Origin: Roseiarcus sp037446355 | Lineage (GTDB): Bacteria > Pseudomonadota > Alphaproteobacteria > Rhizobiales > Beijerinckiaceae | NCBI GenBank assembly: GCA_037446355.1 | Contig: JBBIIT010000002.1 | Span: forward strand, 1 to 64,000 | Length of the DNA stretch: 64,000 nt | Reading direction: 5' to 3' | Part shown: positions 17,480 through 25,767 of the stretch, piece after piece | How positions within the stretch are numbered: the stretch's first letter is position 1 | How the letters are laid out: every line of letters starts with the position of its first letter | Position numbers and translations under genes: made by a program | Notes under the pieces: generated by a model | Database searches by the model: none | Told to the model about the DNA's origin: nothing | Seen by the model: the letters and a program-made list of their open reading frames with translations, nothing else

Positions 17480-18334
17480 TCAGATAGAGGGTTCGGGAAC
17501 CGTCTTCGGCAGATCCATCGTCTGTCCGAACCAGGCTTTCTGCATCTTGGCCATCGCGCCGTCGCCCTCGATCTTGACGATCGCCGCATTGACCGCGTCG
17601 AGCAGCGACTTGTCCTCGAGGCGTCCAACCCACGAGAAATAGGTCGGCTGACCAAAGGCCGGCAGCACAAGCGCGAACGCGTCAGACCGTTTTGAAACGG
17701 CGTAGGCGAGGTTCGGCAGCGAATTCACCGCCGCGTCGATTCGGCCCGCGGCGAGATCGGCGTACGATTGATTATTGTCGACATATTCCTTGATCTCGAT
17801 CGGCTTGGCCAGCTTGGCGGAGAACGCCTTCAACTGCTCGAGTTGCGACGTGCCCTTTTGGCCGCCAACCGCTTTGCCCGCAATATCCTCAGGCTTGACG
17901 ATGCTCTTGTCGTCGGCCCGCTTCATCAGTGCGGCGGTCGCGTCGGCGATAGGCACGGAGAAGCTGTAGCGTTTCATGCGTTCCTTGGTGATCGTCACAG
18001 GCGCTACACAGAGGTCGAACTTCTTCGCTTCGAGGCCCGGAAGCACGCTTGTCCAAGGCAGATCGAGATAGGAAACCTTGACGCCCATCTCTTTGGCGAC
18101 CGCATCGATGAGATCTCGGTCGAGGCCCTTGTAGACGCCGTTGTCGGAAATATCGAACGGCGGAAACTGCATTTCCGTCGCGACCACCATCTCGCCCTTT
18201 TTCTTGATTTCCGCGAGCGTGTCGTCGGCTAGCGCCTGACGGGTCGCGCCGAAGACGCCAGCCGAGGCGAGCCCGGCCAAGCTCATTCTCAGCGCCGCGC
18301 GACGCGACACCTCGATGCGTTTGAAATCGTCCAT
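17480..18334 (-). CDS. amino acid ABC transporter substrate-binding protein
   Basis: 284 residues, type 3 periplasmic binding protein of the polar amino acid family. The N-terminus SRRAALRMSLAGLASAG contains a twin arginine and a hydrophobic stretch ending ALA, so export by Tat is possible. The mature part begins ADDTLAEIKKKGEMVVATEM and shows the family segment DRDLIDAVAKEMGVKV. GGGAGGG precedes the ATG. It heads the operon, and a HutC-like operator lies 111 bases upstream, suggesting induction together with hut genes and histidine or a histidine breakdown product as ligand. Confidence 0.88.
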   Translation of the reverse strand: MDDFKRIEVSRRAALRMSLAGLASAGVFGATRQALADDTLAEIKKKGEMVVATEMQFPPFDISDNGVYKGLDRDLIDAVAKEMGVKVSYLDLPWTSVLPGLEAKKFDLCVAPVTITKERMKRYSFSVPIADATAALMKRADDKSIVKPEDIAGKAVGGQKGTSQLEQLKAFSAKLAKPIEIKEYVDNNQSYADLAAGRIDAAVNSLPNLAYAVSKRSDAFALVLPAFGQPTYFSWVGRLEDKSLLDAVNAAIVKIEGDGAMAKMQKAWFGQTMDLPKTVPEPSI

Positions 18335-18444
18335 GAAGTCCCTCCCGGTTAAGCGCCGGGGCTCGCGCGTCGCCGTGCGGACCGGCCGTGGAATTCTATA
18401 CGAAACTCTTTGTCGCCGCTCGCCCTATGTCCCGTCGGCGGATT

Positions 18445-18473
18445 ACGTCTATACATAAAAGAGAAATTGTCAA
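18445..18473 (-). promoter_or_regulatory. HutC-like operator and promoter of the amino acid transporter
   Basis: ACGTCTATACATAAAAG (18445-18461) is nearly the same as ATGTCTATACATTAAAAG at the hut promoter. On the minus strand a perfect TTGACA (18473-18468) lies upstream, and TAGACG (18451-18446, spacer 16) or TATAGA (18453-18448, spacer 14) overlaps the site. A repressor bound here would cover the -10, so control by HutC is likely but inferred. Confidence 0.6.
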
Positions 18474-18512
18474 GCGGACCGATGGCTCAAGCGGGTTTGG
18501 ACGTCCATTTTG

Positions 18513-18524
18513 ATATCTATGCAT
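18513..18524. promoter_or_regulatory. possible second, weaker HutC-like half site
   Basis: ATATCTATGCAT differs from the hut site ATGTCTATACAT at two positions and lies 68 bases upstream of the first transporter site. It could be a secondary site or chance. Confidence 0.25.
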
Positions 18525-18920
18525 AAGCGCGGAAGCTTTGGGTCGATCCAGGATGGCGGCGATTGAGCCCGCAAGGATCGCTTCTTGCGACGCGCGGCGG
18601 ATGCCTCGTGGATACCGCGACTTCCGCGACCCGCCACTCGGACAACCCATGCGCGATTTTCGGATATTTCGCGGCTACGCCGCACCCTCCAAATTGCGGC
18701 AAATCATTATCGCGCCATGCGCACTCGCGGATTTGCCCGCATTCCCCACGGCGTTTGCACTGCGACGCCGGTGGCGGCGACGTGACGTTTTCGGATATGG
18801 CGCGGCATTGAATCCGCATAGGGCGCCGGACGACGGGATTTCGCGCAGCGCGCCTAACGTCGAGACGAGCGAGGCGCCAAGGCTGCGTACCGAAGCCGAG
18901 GCCCGGATTTGGCGCAATCG

Positions 18921-19448
18921 TCATGCGAGTCGGCGAGACGCCGCGTCGGTATGGGCGGCGATCGGTATGCTCGCTTGCGGCCGCGAAGAATTCGCATGCG
19001 CGGATTCGGGACTTGGGACCGCGGGCCCCGAGTCGTCGATGGCCGCTCCCGCCGCATCCCGCTGAGCAAGCGACGGCCGTTCGGGCGGGGGCGCGAGATA
19101 GGCCTGCATCTCCGGCGACGAAAATTGCGCCACAAAAGCGTCTGTCTCGGCGACGGGGATTTCGGGATTGGCGCCGGTTGGAAGGCGTCCGCGCATACCC
19201 ATTTCGGGATTTGGCGCGAAACTGACGCGCGCATCAATTTCCATTGAAGCAAGTTCTCTCGTTATCGAACCGACGTCTCCTTCGGCGACGAAATTCGTCA
19301 CGGCCGTGTCCAAGTCGGCCTTGAAGCGTTGCGCTTTGGCGATCATCCGGCCCGCCGTCCTGAGGACGCGCGGCAGATCTTTTGGCCCGACGACGATCAG
19401 AGCGATCGCGCCCACCACGAGCATTTTGCTGGCATCGAAATCGAACAT
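18921..19448 (-). CDS. TatB-like twin-arginine translocase protein, without tatA/tatC nearby
   Basis: 175 residues. The N-terminus MFDFDASKMLVVGAIALIVV gives one membrane helix followed by GPKDLPRVLRTAGR and an amphipathic charged helix, the layout of TatB. The remainder is proline- and alanine-rich and variable. TatB normally works with TatA and TatC to export folded proteins; neither gene is here. It follows the NRAMP-like gene by 48 bases on the same strand. It may be an extra TatB paralogue or a gene separated from the main tat locus. The family call is firm; the function at this site is not. Confidence 0.75.
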   Translation of the reverse strand: MFDFDASKMLVVGAIALIVVGPKDLPRVLRTAGRMIAKAQRFKADLDTAVTNFVAEGDVGSITRELASMEIDARVSFAPNPEMGMRGRLPTGANPEIPVAETDAFVAQFSSPEMQAYLAPPPERPSLAQRDAAGAAIDDSGPAVPSPESAHANSSRPQASIPIAAHTDAASRRLA

Positions 19449-19496
19449 CGCCTGGAGACCGCAGATGAAAGAAGGTTTCTCGCGCCGTCCTGGGAC

Positions 19497-20750
19497 TCAC
19501 GAGGGCGACGCCATCCCTTGAACGCCGCCGTAAACCCCAACCGTCACGACGACCGCACAGATCGCAATCAGGAGCCATCGGTAGGCGCCCTTGGGGCGCA
19601 TCGCCTCGGGCGGTACGCGAATCGCAAGCGCGATCAGAAAGCCGATCACAAGAGGCAGCAGGAACGCGTTGAGCACTTGCGCCGTAACGTTGAGCCAGAC
19701 AAGGTCGGGTGCGAACCCCACCAGCGTCGCTGAACCGACGACGCAAGCGGCGTAAACGCCATAGAACCATTTCGCTGCGAAAGGGTGATGCTCAAGCGAG
19801 TGCTTGTAGCCGGTGATTTCGCCGGCGCCCCAGGCCAACGCCAGCGAGCAAACGATGGCAGCGACGAGCGAGGCGCCGAGGACGCCGACGCTGAACACCA
19901 AGCGTCCAAAACTTTCGCCCAGCAGAGGAGACAGGGCGTTGCTGATCTCTCCAACGCTGCTCAAGCCGACTGAATCGCCACGGCCGCTCAAGGTCGCCGC
20001 GCTGGCGACGAGAACCGCGCCGGTCAGACATTGCGTCAAGACGGCGCCGAAGGCCGTATCGAATTGGGCGGGCTTAAGATCGCCCAACTGAAGCTTTTTG
20101 TCGGCGATCGCCGATTGCTGATAGAAGATCATCCAGGGATTGAACACTGCGCCGATGATCGCCGCGCTCATGTAGAGAAACTCGCGACTGCCCAAAGGCA
20201 GATCAGTTGCGTCCTGCGCCAAGGCCGCGAAGCTCGGGTGCGCGGCCCAGGCTACGGCGAAGAAGGCGAGTTCGAATAGACCGACGAATATCGCGGTCCG
20301 CTCGACGCGTCGGTACGAGCCTGTGCCGACGACCGCCAGTAAAGCCACGGCCGCTAAAGGCAACGTAAACCCGCGCGAAAGTCCGTAGAGTTCGCCAATG
20401 CCCGCGACCCCGGTGAATTCCGTCACCAGCGAACCAATCACGGCTGCGGCGAGCCCAACAAGGGATAGGGAGGCCCATCCCACGCCGAAGGTCTCGCGAA
20501 TCAGTTCGCCATAACCGCGCCCGGTCGATATGCCGAGCCGCACGGTTAGCTCCTGCACCATGTAGAGCATCGGAATGAGCAGCAGCAGCAGCGGCAGGAA
20601 ACGGTACCCCCACGTCGCGCCCGCCTGGGCGCCGGTCACGACATTGCCGGCGTCGGTGTCCGCCAGCATCACCAGCAGCCCCGGTCCCCAGACCGCGATC
20701 TTGCCGAGCGCCGAGGCCGGTTTGAGTGTTTGCGGCGCGGCGCCGTCCAT
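19497..20750 (-). CDS. NRAMP-family transporter with altered metal-site motifs
   Basis: 417 residues from ATG 20750, behind a CGGAGAC ribosome site (a TTG at 20861 overlapping the upstream stop is possible but adds a non-membrane arginine-rich tail). About eleven membrane helices are visible. The helix-1 motif reads ADTDAGNVVTGAQAGA where classical NRAMPs have DPGN, and helix 6 reads AVFNPWMIFYQQSAI where they have MPH. These are the metal-coordinating segments, so the substrate may not be Mn2+ or Fe2+. It follows the glycerol transporter but is separated by a terminator-like hairpin. Confidence 0.75.
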   Translation of the reverse strand: MDGAAPQTLKPASALGKIAVWGPGLLVMLADTDAGNVVTGAQAGATWGYRFLPLLLLLIPMLYMVQELTVRLGISTGRGYGELIRETFGVGWASLSLVGLAAAVIGSLVTEFTGVAGIGELYGLSRGFTLPLAAVALLAVVGTGSYRRVERTAIFVGLFELAFFAVAWAAHPSFAALAQDATDLPLGSREFLYMSAAIIGAVFNPWMIFYQQSAIADKKLQLGDLKPAQFDTAFGAVLTQCLTGAVLVASAATLSGRGDSVGLSSVGEISNALSPLLGESFGRLVFSVGVLGASLVAAIVCSLALAWGAGEITGYKHSLEHHPFAAKWFYGVYAACVVGSATLVGFAPDLVWLNVTAQVLNAFLLPLVIGFLIALAIRVPPEAMRPKGAYRWLLIAICAVVVTVGVYGGVQGMASPS

Positions 20751-20814
20751 CGCTTGTCTCCGGATACTCGGTTTCGGGCCGCAGACGCAGACGCGCCTCG
20801 CAGCGCGGGCAGCG

Positions 20815-20840
20815 AAAAGGAGCCGCCGTTGGCGGCGGCC
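20815..20840 (-). terminator. terminator-like hairpin after glpV
   Basis: GCCGCC (20822-20827), loop GTT, GGCGGC (20831-20836) form a perfect 6-bp GC stem. On the minus strand it is followed by TCCTTTT. It lies 18-36 bases downstream of the glpV stop and before the NRAMP-like start, so it could end the glp transcript. The T-run is short. Confidence 0.5.
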
Positions 20841-20857
20841 CCCTTCCCATTTGATCG

Positions 20858-22648
20858 TCAACCCTTCTTTGGCGCCGGCAACTGCGCCTTCCAGGTTTTC
20901 AGCAGTTCGTCATAATCGACCGTGACGCCCTGCGGCTTTTCGTTCGCGAGTTTTCGCTGGGGAGCGATGTTGCCGTCCTTCGACGCGCGCTCGTACCAAT
21001 ACTCTGGATCCTTCGGCTCGTTCAACTTTGGCCCTCGGTCGCCCTGAACGCCGGATTTCTCGAGCCGTTCCATAATCGAATCCATGTCGCGGGCGAGACC
21101 GTCCATCGCTTCCTGCGGAGTCGCCTCGCCGGAAATCGCCTTTGACACATTCTGCCACCAAACCTGGGCCATGCGCGGATAGTCCGCGACGTTGACGCCC
21201 GTCGGAGTCCATAGCTTGCGCGCCGGGCTGCGATAGAACTCGACGAGGCCGCCGACCTTCGGCGCCAGCTCCGTCATCGCGTCCGCCCAGATGTCGCTTT
21301 CGCGGATCAGATGCAACGACACCAACGATTTCTTCAACGTCACCGTCTTCGAAGTGCAGAACTGCGCGTAAATCCATCCCGCCTTGACCTTTTCGCGCGG
21401 GGCGTACTTGAGCAGGGTCCACAAGCCGACGTCCTGATAGCCGAGTTTCATGCCCTCCTTCCAATAGGCCCCATGCGGACTAGGCGCCATACGCCATTTC
21501 GGCGTGCCGTCGGCGTTCATGACCGGCAACCCTGGCACTGTCGAGGCATGGGTAAACGCGCTGTACCAGAAGACCTGCTGGGCGATGTGGCCCTGGCCCG
21601 GCACCGCGCCCGCCTCGAGGAAGTCCATGCCCGAGGCTTCCGGCGGCGCGTACTTCTTTAGCCATTCGACGAATTTGGTCGTGGCGTAAACCGCCGCCGG
21701 GCCGTTGGCGTCGCCGCCGCGGCTGAGAGACGAACCTACGGGTCGACCATTTTCGAGCCGGATGCCCCATTCGTCGACCGGCTTGCCGTTGGGCAGGCCC
21801 TTATCGCCGTTGCCCGCCATCGACAACCAGGCGTCGGTAAAGCGCCAGCCCAGCGACGGGTCCTTCTTGCCGTAGTCCATGTGGCCGTAGACTTTCTCGC
21901 CGTCGATTTCCTTCACGACGTTGGTGAAGTAGTCCGCGATGTCCTCATAGGCCGACCAATTGACAGGAACGCCGAGATCGTAGCCATACTTGTTCTTGAA
22001 CCCAGCCTTGATTTCCGGCCGCTGGAACCAATCATAGCGGAACCAATAGAGATTGGCGAATTGCTGATCGGGCAATCCATAGAGTTTACCGTCGACATAA
22101 GTGGCGAAATCGAGACCGATGAAGTCCTTCAGGTCGAGCGTCGGGCTCGTGATGTCCTTGGCCTCTCCATTCATGAAATCGGTCAACGAGCCATCGATGA
22201 TGTCGTTGAAACGTGGATGCGTGCCGATATGGTCGGAATCGTTCATCCAGAAATCATAGATCGGTTTGCCCGAGGCGATCTCGACCGCGATCTTGGAGAC
22301 AAGCAAACCTTCGTTCATCAGCTCGTGATTGACCTTGATGCCAGTGATGTCCGCGAAGGCCTTGGTCAACACTTTGGATTCGTAATCGTGGACGCTTAGT
22401 ATTTCCGATACCGTACTGACTTCCATGCCTTTGAACGGAGCGGAAGCCTTGATGTACCACTCCATTTCGCCCATCTGCTGCTCTTTGGTGAGCGTGGACG
22501 GCTGGAACTCGGAATCAACCCATTTCTTGGCGGCGTCGAGTTGTTGGGCATAGCTTGGCGTCGGCGCGATAATCGCCGCACTGCCGACCGCCGCGGCGGC
22601 GGTGGTCGCGGCCGCGCCCTTAAGTACGTCGCGTCGTTTCACATCCAT
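20858..22648 (-). CDS. glpV: glycerol ABC transporter substrate-binding protein GlpV-like
   Basis: The 596-residue, unusually long periplasmic binding protein of the sugar family resembles GlpV of the rhizobial glycerol transporter. The N-terminus MDVKRRDVLKGAAATTAAAA has RRDVLK, a Tat-type twin arginine followed by a hydrophobic stretch and cleavage near SYA. The ATG follows GGGAGGA. It is last in the run glpD-S-T-P-Q-U-V, an order that matches the Rhizobium leguminosarum glycerol operon exactly; glycerol as ligand is taken from that match. Confidence 0.88.
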   Translation of the reverse strand: MDVKRRDVLKGAAATTAAAAVGSAAIIAPTPSYAQQLDAAKKWVDSEFQPSTLTKEQQMGEMEWYIKASAPFKGMEVSTVSEILSVHDYESKVLTKAFADITGIKVNHELMNEGLLVSKIAVEIASGKPIYDFWMNDSDHIGTHPRFNDIIDGSLTDFMNGEAKDITSPTLDLKDFIGLDFATYVDGKLYGLPDQQFANLYWFRYDWFQRPEIKAGFKNKYGYDLGVPVNWSAYEDIADYFTNVVKEIDGEKVYGHMDYGKKDPSLGWRFTDAWLSMAGNGDKGLPNGKPVDEWGIRLENGRPVGSSLSRGGDANGPAAVYATTKFVEWLKKYAPPEASGMDFLEAGAVPGQGHIAQQVFWYSAFTHASTVPGLPVMNADGTPKWRMAPSPHGAYWKEGMKLGYQDVGLWTLLKYAPREKVKAGWIYAQFCTSKTVTLKKSLVSLHLIRESDIWADAMTELAPKVGGLVEFYRSPARKLWTPTGVNVADYPRMAQVWWQNVSKAISGEATPQEAMDGLARDMDSIMERLEKSGVQGDRGPKLNEPKDPEYWYERASKDGNIAPQRKLANEKPQGVTVDYDELLKTWKAQLPAPKKG

Positions 22649-22704
22649 TTTTGCTTCCTCCCGATTGCCGATTTCGCCCTATGCGAGACCGGCCACGCTA
22701 ACGG

Positions 22705-22980
22705 CTACGCGAAGGTGAACATCGCGATCCCGTAGAGCACCGACGCGCCGAGCGGATACCAAAGCGGGCCGCCGCCGAAACGCATCCAGATGATGAAAAC
22801 GAAAGCTGAGCCGATCATCGTGACGAAGAACCGATCGCCGCGCGTGGTTGGAATTCGCAAAATTCCAACCCTGGGCGTCTCGGGTCGAAAGATAGCGAGC
22901 GACGTCAACACGATCAGCATGAAGGCGATGAAACCGAAGAAAAGGGCGGTCTGCCAAGTCCACGCCATCCAATCAAGCAT
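22705..22980 (-). CDS. glpU: small membrane protein GlpU-like (DUF2160)
   Basis: 91 residues starting at ATG 22980 (MLDWMAWTWQTALFFGF). Three hydrophobic helices are visible, with the linker RPETPRVGILRIPTTRGDR between the first two and GGPLWYPLGASV before the last. It lies 11 bases after glpQ and 56 before glpV, the place of glpU in the rhizobial glycerol operon. Its role in the transporter is not known to me. Confidence 0.85.
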   Translation of the reverse strand: MLDWMAWTWQTALFFGFIAFMLIVLTSLAIFRPETPRVGILRIPTTRGDRFFVTMIGSAFVFIIWMRFGGGPLWYPLGASVLYGIAMFTFA

Positions 22981-22991
22981 CGGAGACACCT

Positions 22992-23798
22992 TCAGACGCG
23001 GCCAAGGGCAAATCCCTTGGCGATGTGATTGCGCACGAACCAGATGACAACCGCGCCGGGGATCATCGTTAAAACGCCTGCGGCGGCGAGCAACGACCAG
23101 TCCATGCCTGAAACGGAATACGCCCGCGTCATTACCGCCGCGAACGGCAGCGCGTGCGTAGAGGTGAGCGTCGTAGCCAACAGTTGCTCCACCCAGGAGA
23201 ACATGAAGCAAAAGAAGGCCGTCACGCCGATGCCGTTGGCGATCAGCGGCAGAAATATGCGGACGAAGAAGCGCGGAAAGGAATAACCGTCGATCGCGGC
23301 TGTTTCGTCGATCTCGCGCGGAACGCCGCCGACGAATCCTTCCAATATCCACACCGCGAGCGGCACGTTGAACAAGCAATGCGCCAATACGACCGCCCAA
23401 ATCGTGTCGAACAGCCCAACCGCATAATATAGCTGGAAGAAGGGCATGGCGAAAACCGCCGCCGGCGCCATAAGATTGGTCAGGAGCCAAAAGAACAGAT
23501 GCTTGTCTCCGACGAAGTGATAGCGGTTAAACGCGTAGGCCGCGGGCAGCGCTACAGAGACGGATATGATGGTGTTGATCGCGACATAGGATAGCGACAC
23601 GGCGAACGCGTGGACCCAAGTGGGATCGTGAAAAATCGCGAGATATTTCTCGATCGTGGGATGAATTGGAAACAGCGTCAGCCCCGACATGATATCAGTG
23701 TTGGTCTGGAGACTCATCTTGATAAGCCAGTAAATCGGCGTCATCAGCACCAGCAAATAGGCGACGAAGACGATTTTCGGCAGGGTTCCCTCACGCAT
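22992..23798 (-). CDS. glpQ: glycerol ABC transporter permease GlpQ-like
   Basis: 268 residues from ATG 23798, whose A overlaps the glpP stop (TGATG). It is a MalG-type inner-membrane permease with about six helices. The coupling loop reads EIDETAAIDGYSFPRFFVRIFLP. An open frame extends upstream to 24092 but that part lies inside glpP. It pairs with GlpP to form the glycerol channel. Confidence 0.9.
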   Translation of the reverse strand: MREGTLPKIVFVAYLLVLMTPIYWLIKMSLQTNTDIMSGLTLFPIHPTIEKYLAIFHDPTWVHAFAVSLSYVAINTIISVSVALPAAYAFNRYHFVGDKHLFFWLLTNLMAPAAVFAMPFFQLYYAVGLFDTIWAVVLAHCLFNVPLAVWILEGFVGGVPREIDETAAIDGYSFPRFFVRIFLPLIANGIGVTAFFCFMFSWVEQLLATTLTSTHALPFAAVMTRAYSVSGMDWSLLAAAGVLTMIPGAVVIWFVRNHIAKGFALGRV

Positions 23799-24688
23799 CA
23801 CGCGTCCCTCCGCCGCTCGAGTTGGGTCATGATTGTAAAGAACACCCAGCACACGGTCAGCGTGATTAGGTTGTAGACCAAAGACATCGCGGCGGCGTTG
23901 CCAAGATCGACCTGGCCTAGCGCAATCTTGTCGAGATCGATCGAGAGGAACGTCGTGGCGCTGCCCGGTCCACCGCCGGTTACGACGAAAGGTTCGGTGT
24001 AGATCATGAACGTCTGCATGAAACGCAGCAGCACGGCGATCACCAGCACCTTCTGCAACTTCGGCAGTTCGATCTTGGAGAACACCGCCCAACGGCTCGC
24101 GCCGTCGATTCGCGCGGCTTGGTAATAGGCGTCAGGGATCGCGCGCAAACCCGCATAGCTGAGAAGGATAACCAACGGCGTCCAGTGCCAGACATCGATG
24201 ACCACGATCGTGGTCCAGGCGGAAATCGGTTCCTGCGTCACGTTGTAGTGGAGGCCCATGCCTGTCAGCGCGGCTCCGAACAAGCCGATGTCCGCGCGGG
24301 TGAAAATTTGCCAAATGGTTCCCACGACGTTCCAGGGGATCAACATCGGCAGCGCGACGACAACCAGGGATATGCCAACCGCCCAGCCCTTGCGCGGGGC
24401 GCAGAGCGCAATGGCGATGCCAAACGGCACCTCGATCAGCAAGCAGACCAGGGAAAACGCGAGCGTTCGGAACAGCGCGTCGTTGAAGCGCGCCCCGATC
24501 GCCGTCGCGGGGTTCAAGAGGTCGCGAAACCACTGGTCCCCGTTCCAGAAGAAACTGTTTGCGCCCAGCGTATCCTGAACCGAATAGTTCACGACCGTCA
24601 TCGTCGGAATGATCGACGAGAACAGAACGAACCCCAGCACCGGAAGCACAAAGAACCAAGCGCGGTTGTTGACGGGCTTGTCGGTCAT
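23798..24688 (-). CDS. glpP: glycerol ABC transporter permease GlpP-like
   Basis: The 296-residue MalF-type inner-membrane permease has about six helices and the coupling loop AARIDGASRWAVFSKIELP. Overlaps of four bases with glpT before it and one base with glpQ after it show tight translational coupling. Part of the GlpSTPQUV glycerol importer. Confidence 0.9.
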   Translation of the reverse strand: MTDKPVNNRAWFFVLPVLGFVLFSSIIPTMTVVNYSVQDTLGANSFFWNGDQWFRDLLNPATAIGARFNDALFRTLAFSLVCLLIEVPFGIAIALCAPRKGWAVGISLVVVALPMLIPWNVVGTIWQIFTRADIGLFGAALTGMGLHYNVTQEPISAWTTIVVIDVWHWTPLVILLSYAGLRAIPDAYYQAARIDGASRWAVFSKIELPKLQKVLVIAVLLRFMQTFMIYTEPFVVTGGGPGSATTFLSIDLDKIALGQVDLGNAAAMSLVYNLITLTVCWVFFTIMTQLERRRDA

Positions 24689-25767
24689 ACCGGCGCTCCC
24701 TGCTGGCGGACGTCCGCGACGTAGACATGTGTATTGGCCGGGTCGATCGATATGTTGGCGGTGTCGCCAACACTCTCCATTTCGTGAGGGACGCTGGCGA
24801 TGATTGGATGATCGCCAAGATTGACGTAGGCGAGACGCTTGCGACCAAGGTCAGCGATGCGGCGGACTTGCACAGGCAAGCCGGGACCGGACGTCAGCGT
24901 GACGAATTCAGGGCGCACGCCGACTTGAATCGATCGATTCTTTGGTAGATCGGTATAGTCCGCGCCAAGGTCAAATTCGTGCGAGCCTACCCGTGCCCGC
25001 TTCGCGTCGACCTGGGCCGGCATGAAATTCATGCCGGGCGAGCCGATAAAATAGCCGACGAACGTGTGCTCCGGGCGATAGAAAAGCTCGGCTGGCGCGC
25101 CGATCTGGACGGCGCGACCGTCGTTCATGACCACGACCTTGTCGGCGAAAGTGAGCGCCTCGATCTGGTCATGCGTAACGTAAATCATCAAAAGATCGAA
25201 CGCGCGATGAACGGCCTTCAGTTTGGATCGCAGTTCCCATTTTAGGGCTGGATCGATCACCGTCAGCGGTTCGTCGAACAGCACGGCGGAAACGTCGGAA
25301 CGCACCAAGCCCCGACCGAGTGAAATCTTCTGCTTGGCGTCGGCGCTCAGGCCACGCGCGGGACGGCCGAGGTCGGCGGTCAGATCTAACATCTTGGCGA
25401 TCTCAGCCACCCGCTTGTCGATGACGAGCCTGGGCAGGCGTCGGTTCTTGAGCGGAAAGGCCAAGTTCTCGGCCACCGTCATCGTGTCGTAGATGACGGG
25501 AAACTGGAATACCTGGGCGATGTTGCGCTGCTCGGTCGGCAAATGAGTCACGTCGACGTCGTCGAATAGCAGCCGTCCTTCGGAGGGAATAACAAGACCG
25601 GAAATGACGTTGAGCAATGTCGTCTTGCCGCAGCCTGACGGCCCCAGGAGCGCATAGGCTGAGCCCTGCTCCCACACGTGTTGCAGAGGCTTCAATTGAT
25701 AATCGGCCTCGGTGCGGGGGTTATCGCCGTAGGAATGCGCGATGCGATCGAGGGTAATGCGGGTCAT
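24685..25767 (-). CDS. glpT: glycerol ABC transporter ATPase GlpT-like, degenerate signature
   Basis: 360-residue MalK-type ATPase. Walker A GPSGCGKTT (42-50), Walker B VLFDEP (D165, E166) and the H-loop THD (H199) are intact. The ABC signature, however, reads LSADAKQ (140-146) instead of LSGGQRQ, and the D-loop reads TVID. A C-terminal regulatory domain follows. In a dimer with GlpS, its own Walker site would face the intact GlpS signature and remain active, while its degenerate signature faces the altered GlpS site. Overlaps neighbours by four bases on both sides. Confidence 0.88.
   Translation of the reverse strand: MTRITLDRIAHSYGDNPRTEADYQLKPLQHVWEQGSAYALLGPSGCGKTTLLNVISGLVIPSEGRLLFDDVDVTHLPTEQRNIAQVFQFPVIYDTMTVAENLAFPLKNRRLPRLVIDKRVAEIAKMLDLTADLGRPARGLSADAKQKISLGRGLVRSDVSAVLFDEPLTVIDPALKWELRSKLKAVHRAFDLLMIYVTHDQIEALTFADKVVVMNDGRAVQIGAPAELFYRPEHTFVGYFIGSPGMNFMPAQVDAKRARVGSHEFDLGADYTDLPKNRSIQVGVRPEFVTLTSGPGLPVQVRRIADLGRKRLAYVNLGDHPIIASVPHEMESVGDTANISIDPANTHVYVADVRQQGAPV

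Larger units (their letters stand above)
18335..18920. other. 586-base intergenic region upstream of the amino acid transporter
   Basis: It contains the promoter/operator of the transporter at 18445-18473 and a weaker look-alike site at 18513-18524. The remaining 390 or so bases towards the TatB-like gene contain open frames on both strands, but none shows a convincing start, a known motif or a protein-like composition. I see no RNA gene. Confidence 0.4.

Noticed and set aside
18517..18924. Minus-strand frame of 135 codons upstream of the amino acid transporter
   Set aside because: Composition is arginine/proline-rich without any motif; it overlaps the TatB-like gene end and has no ribosome site.
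20751..20861. TTG start giving the NRAMP-like gene a 37-residue extension
   Set aside because: It would overlap glpV and cross the terminator-like hairpin, adding an arginine-rich tail; ATG 20750 has its own ribosome site.
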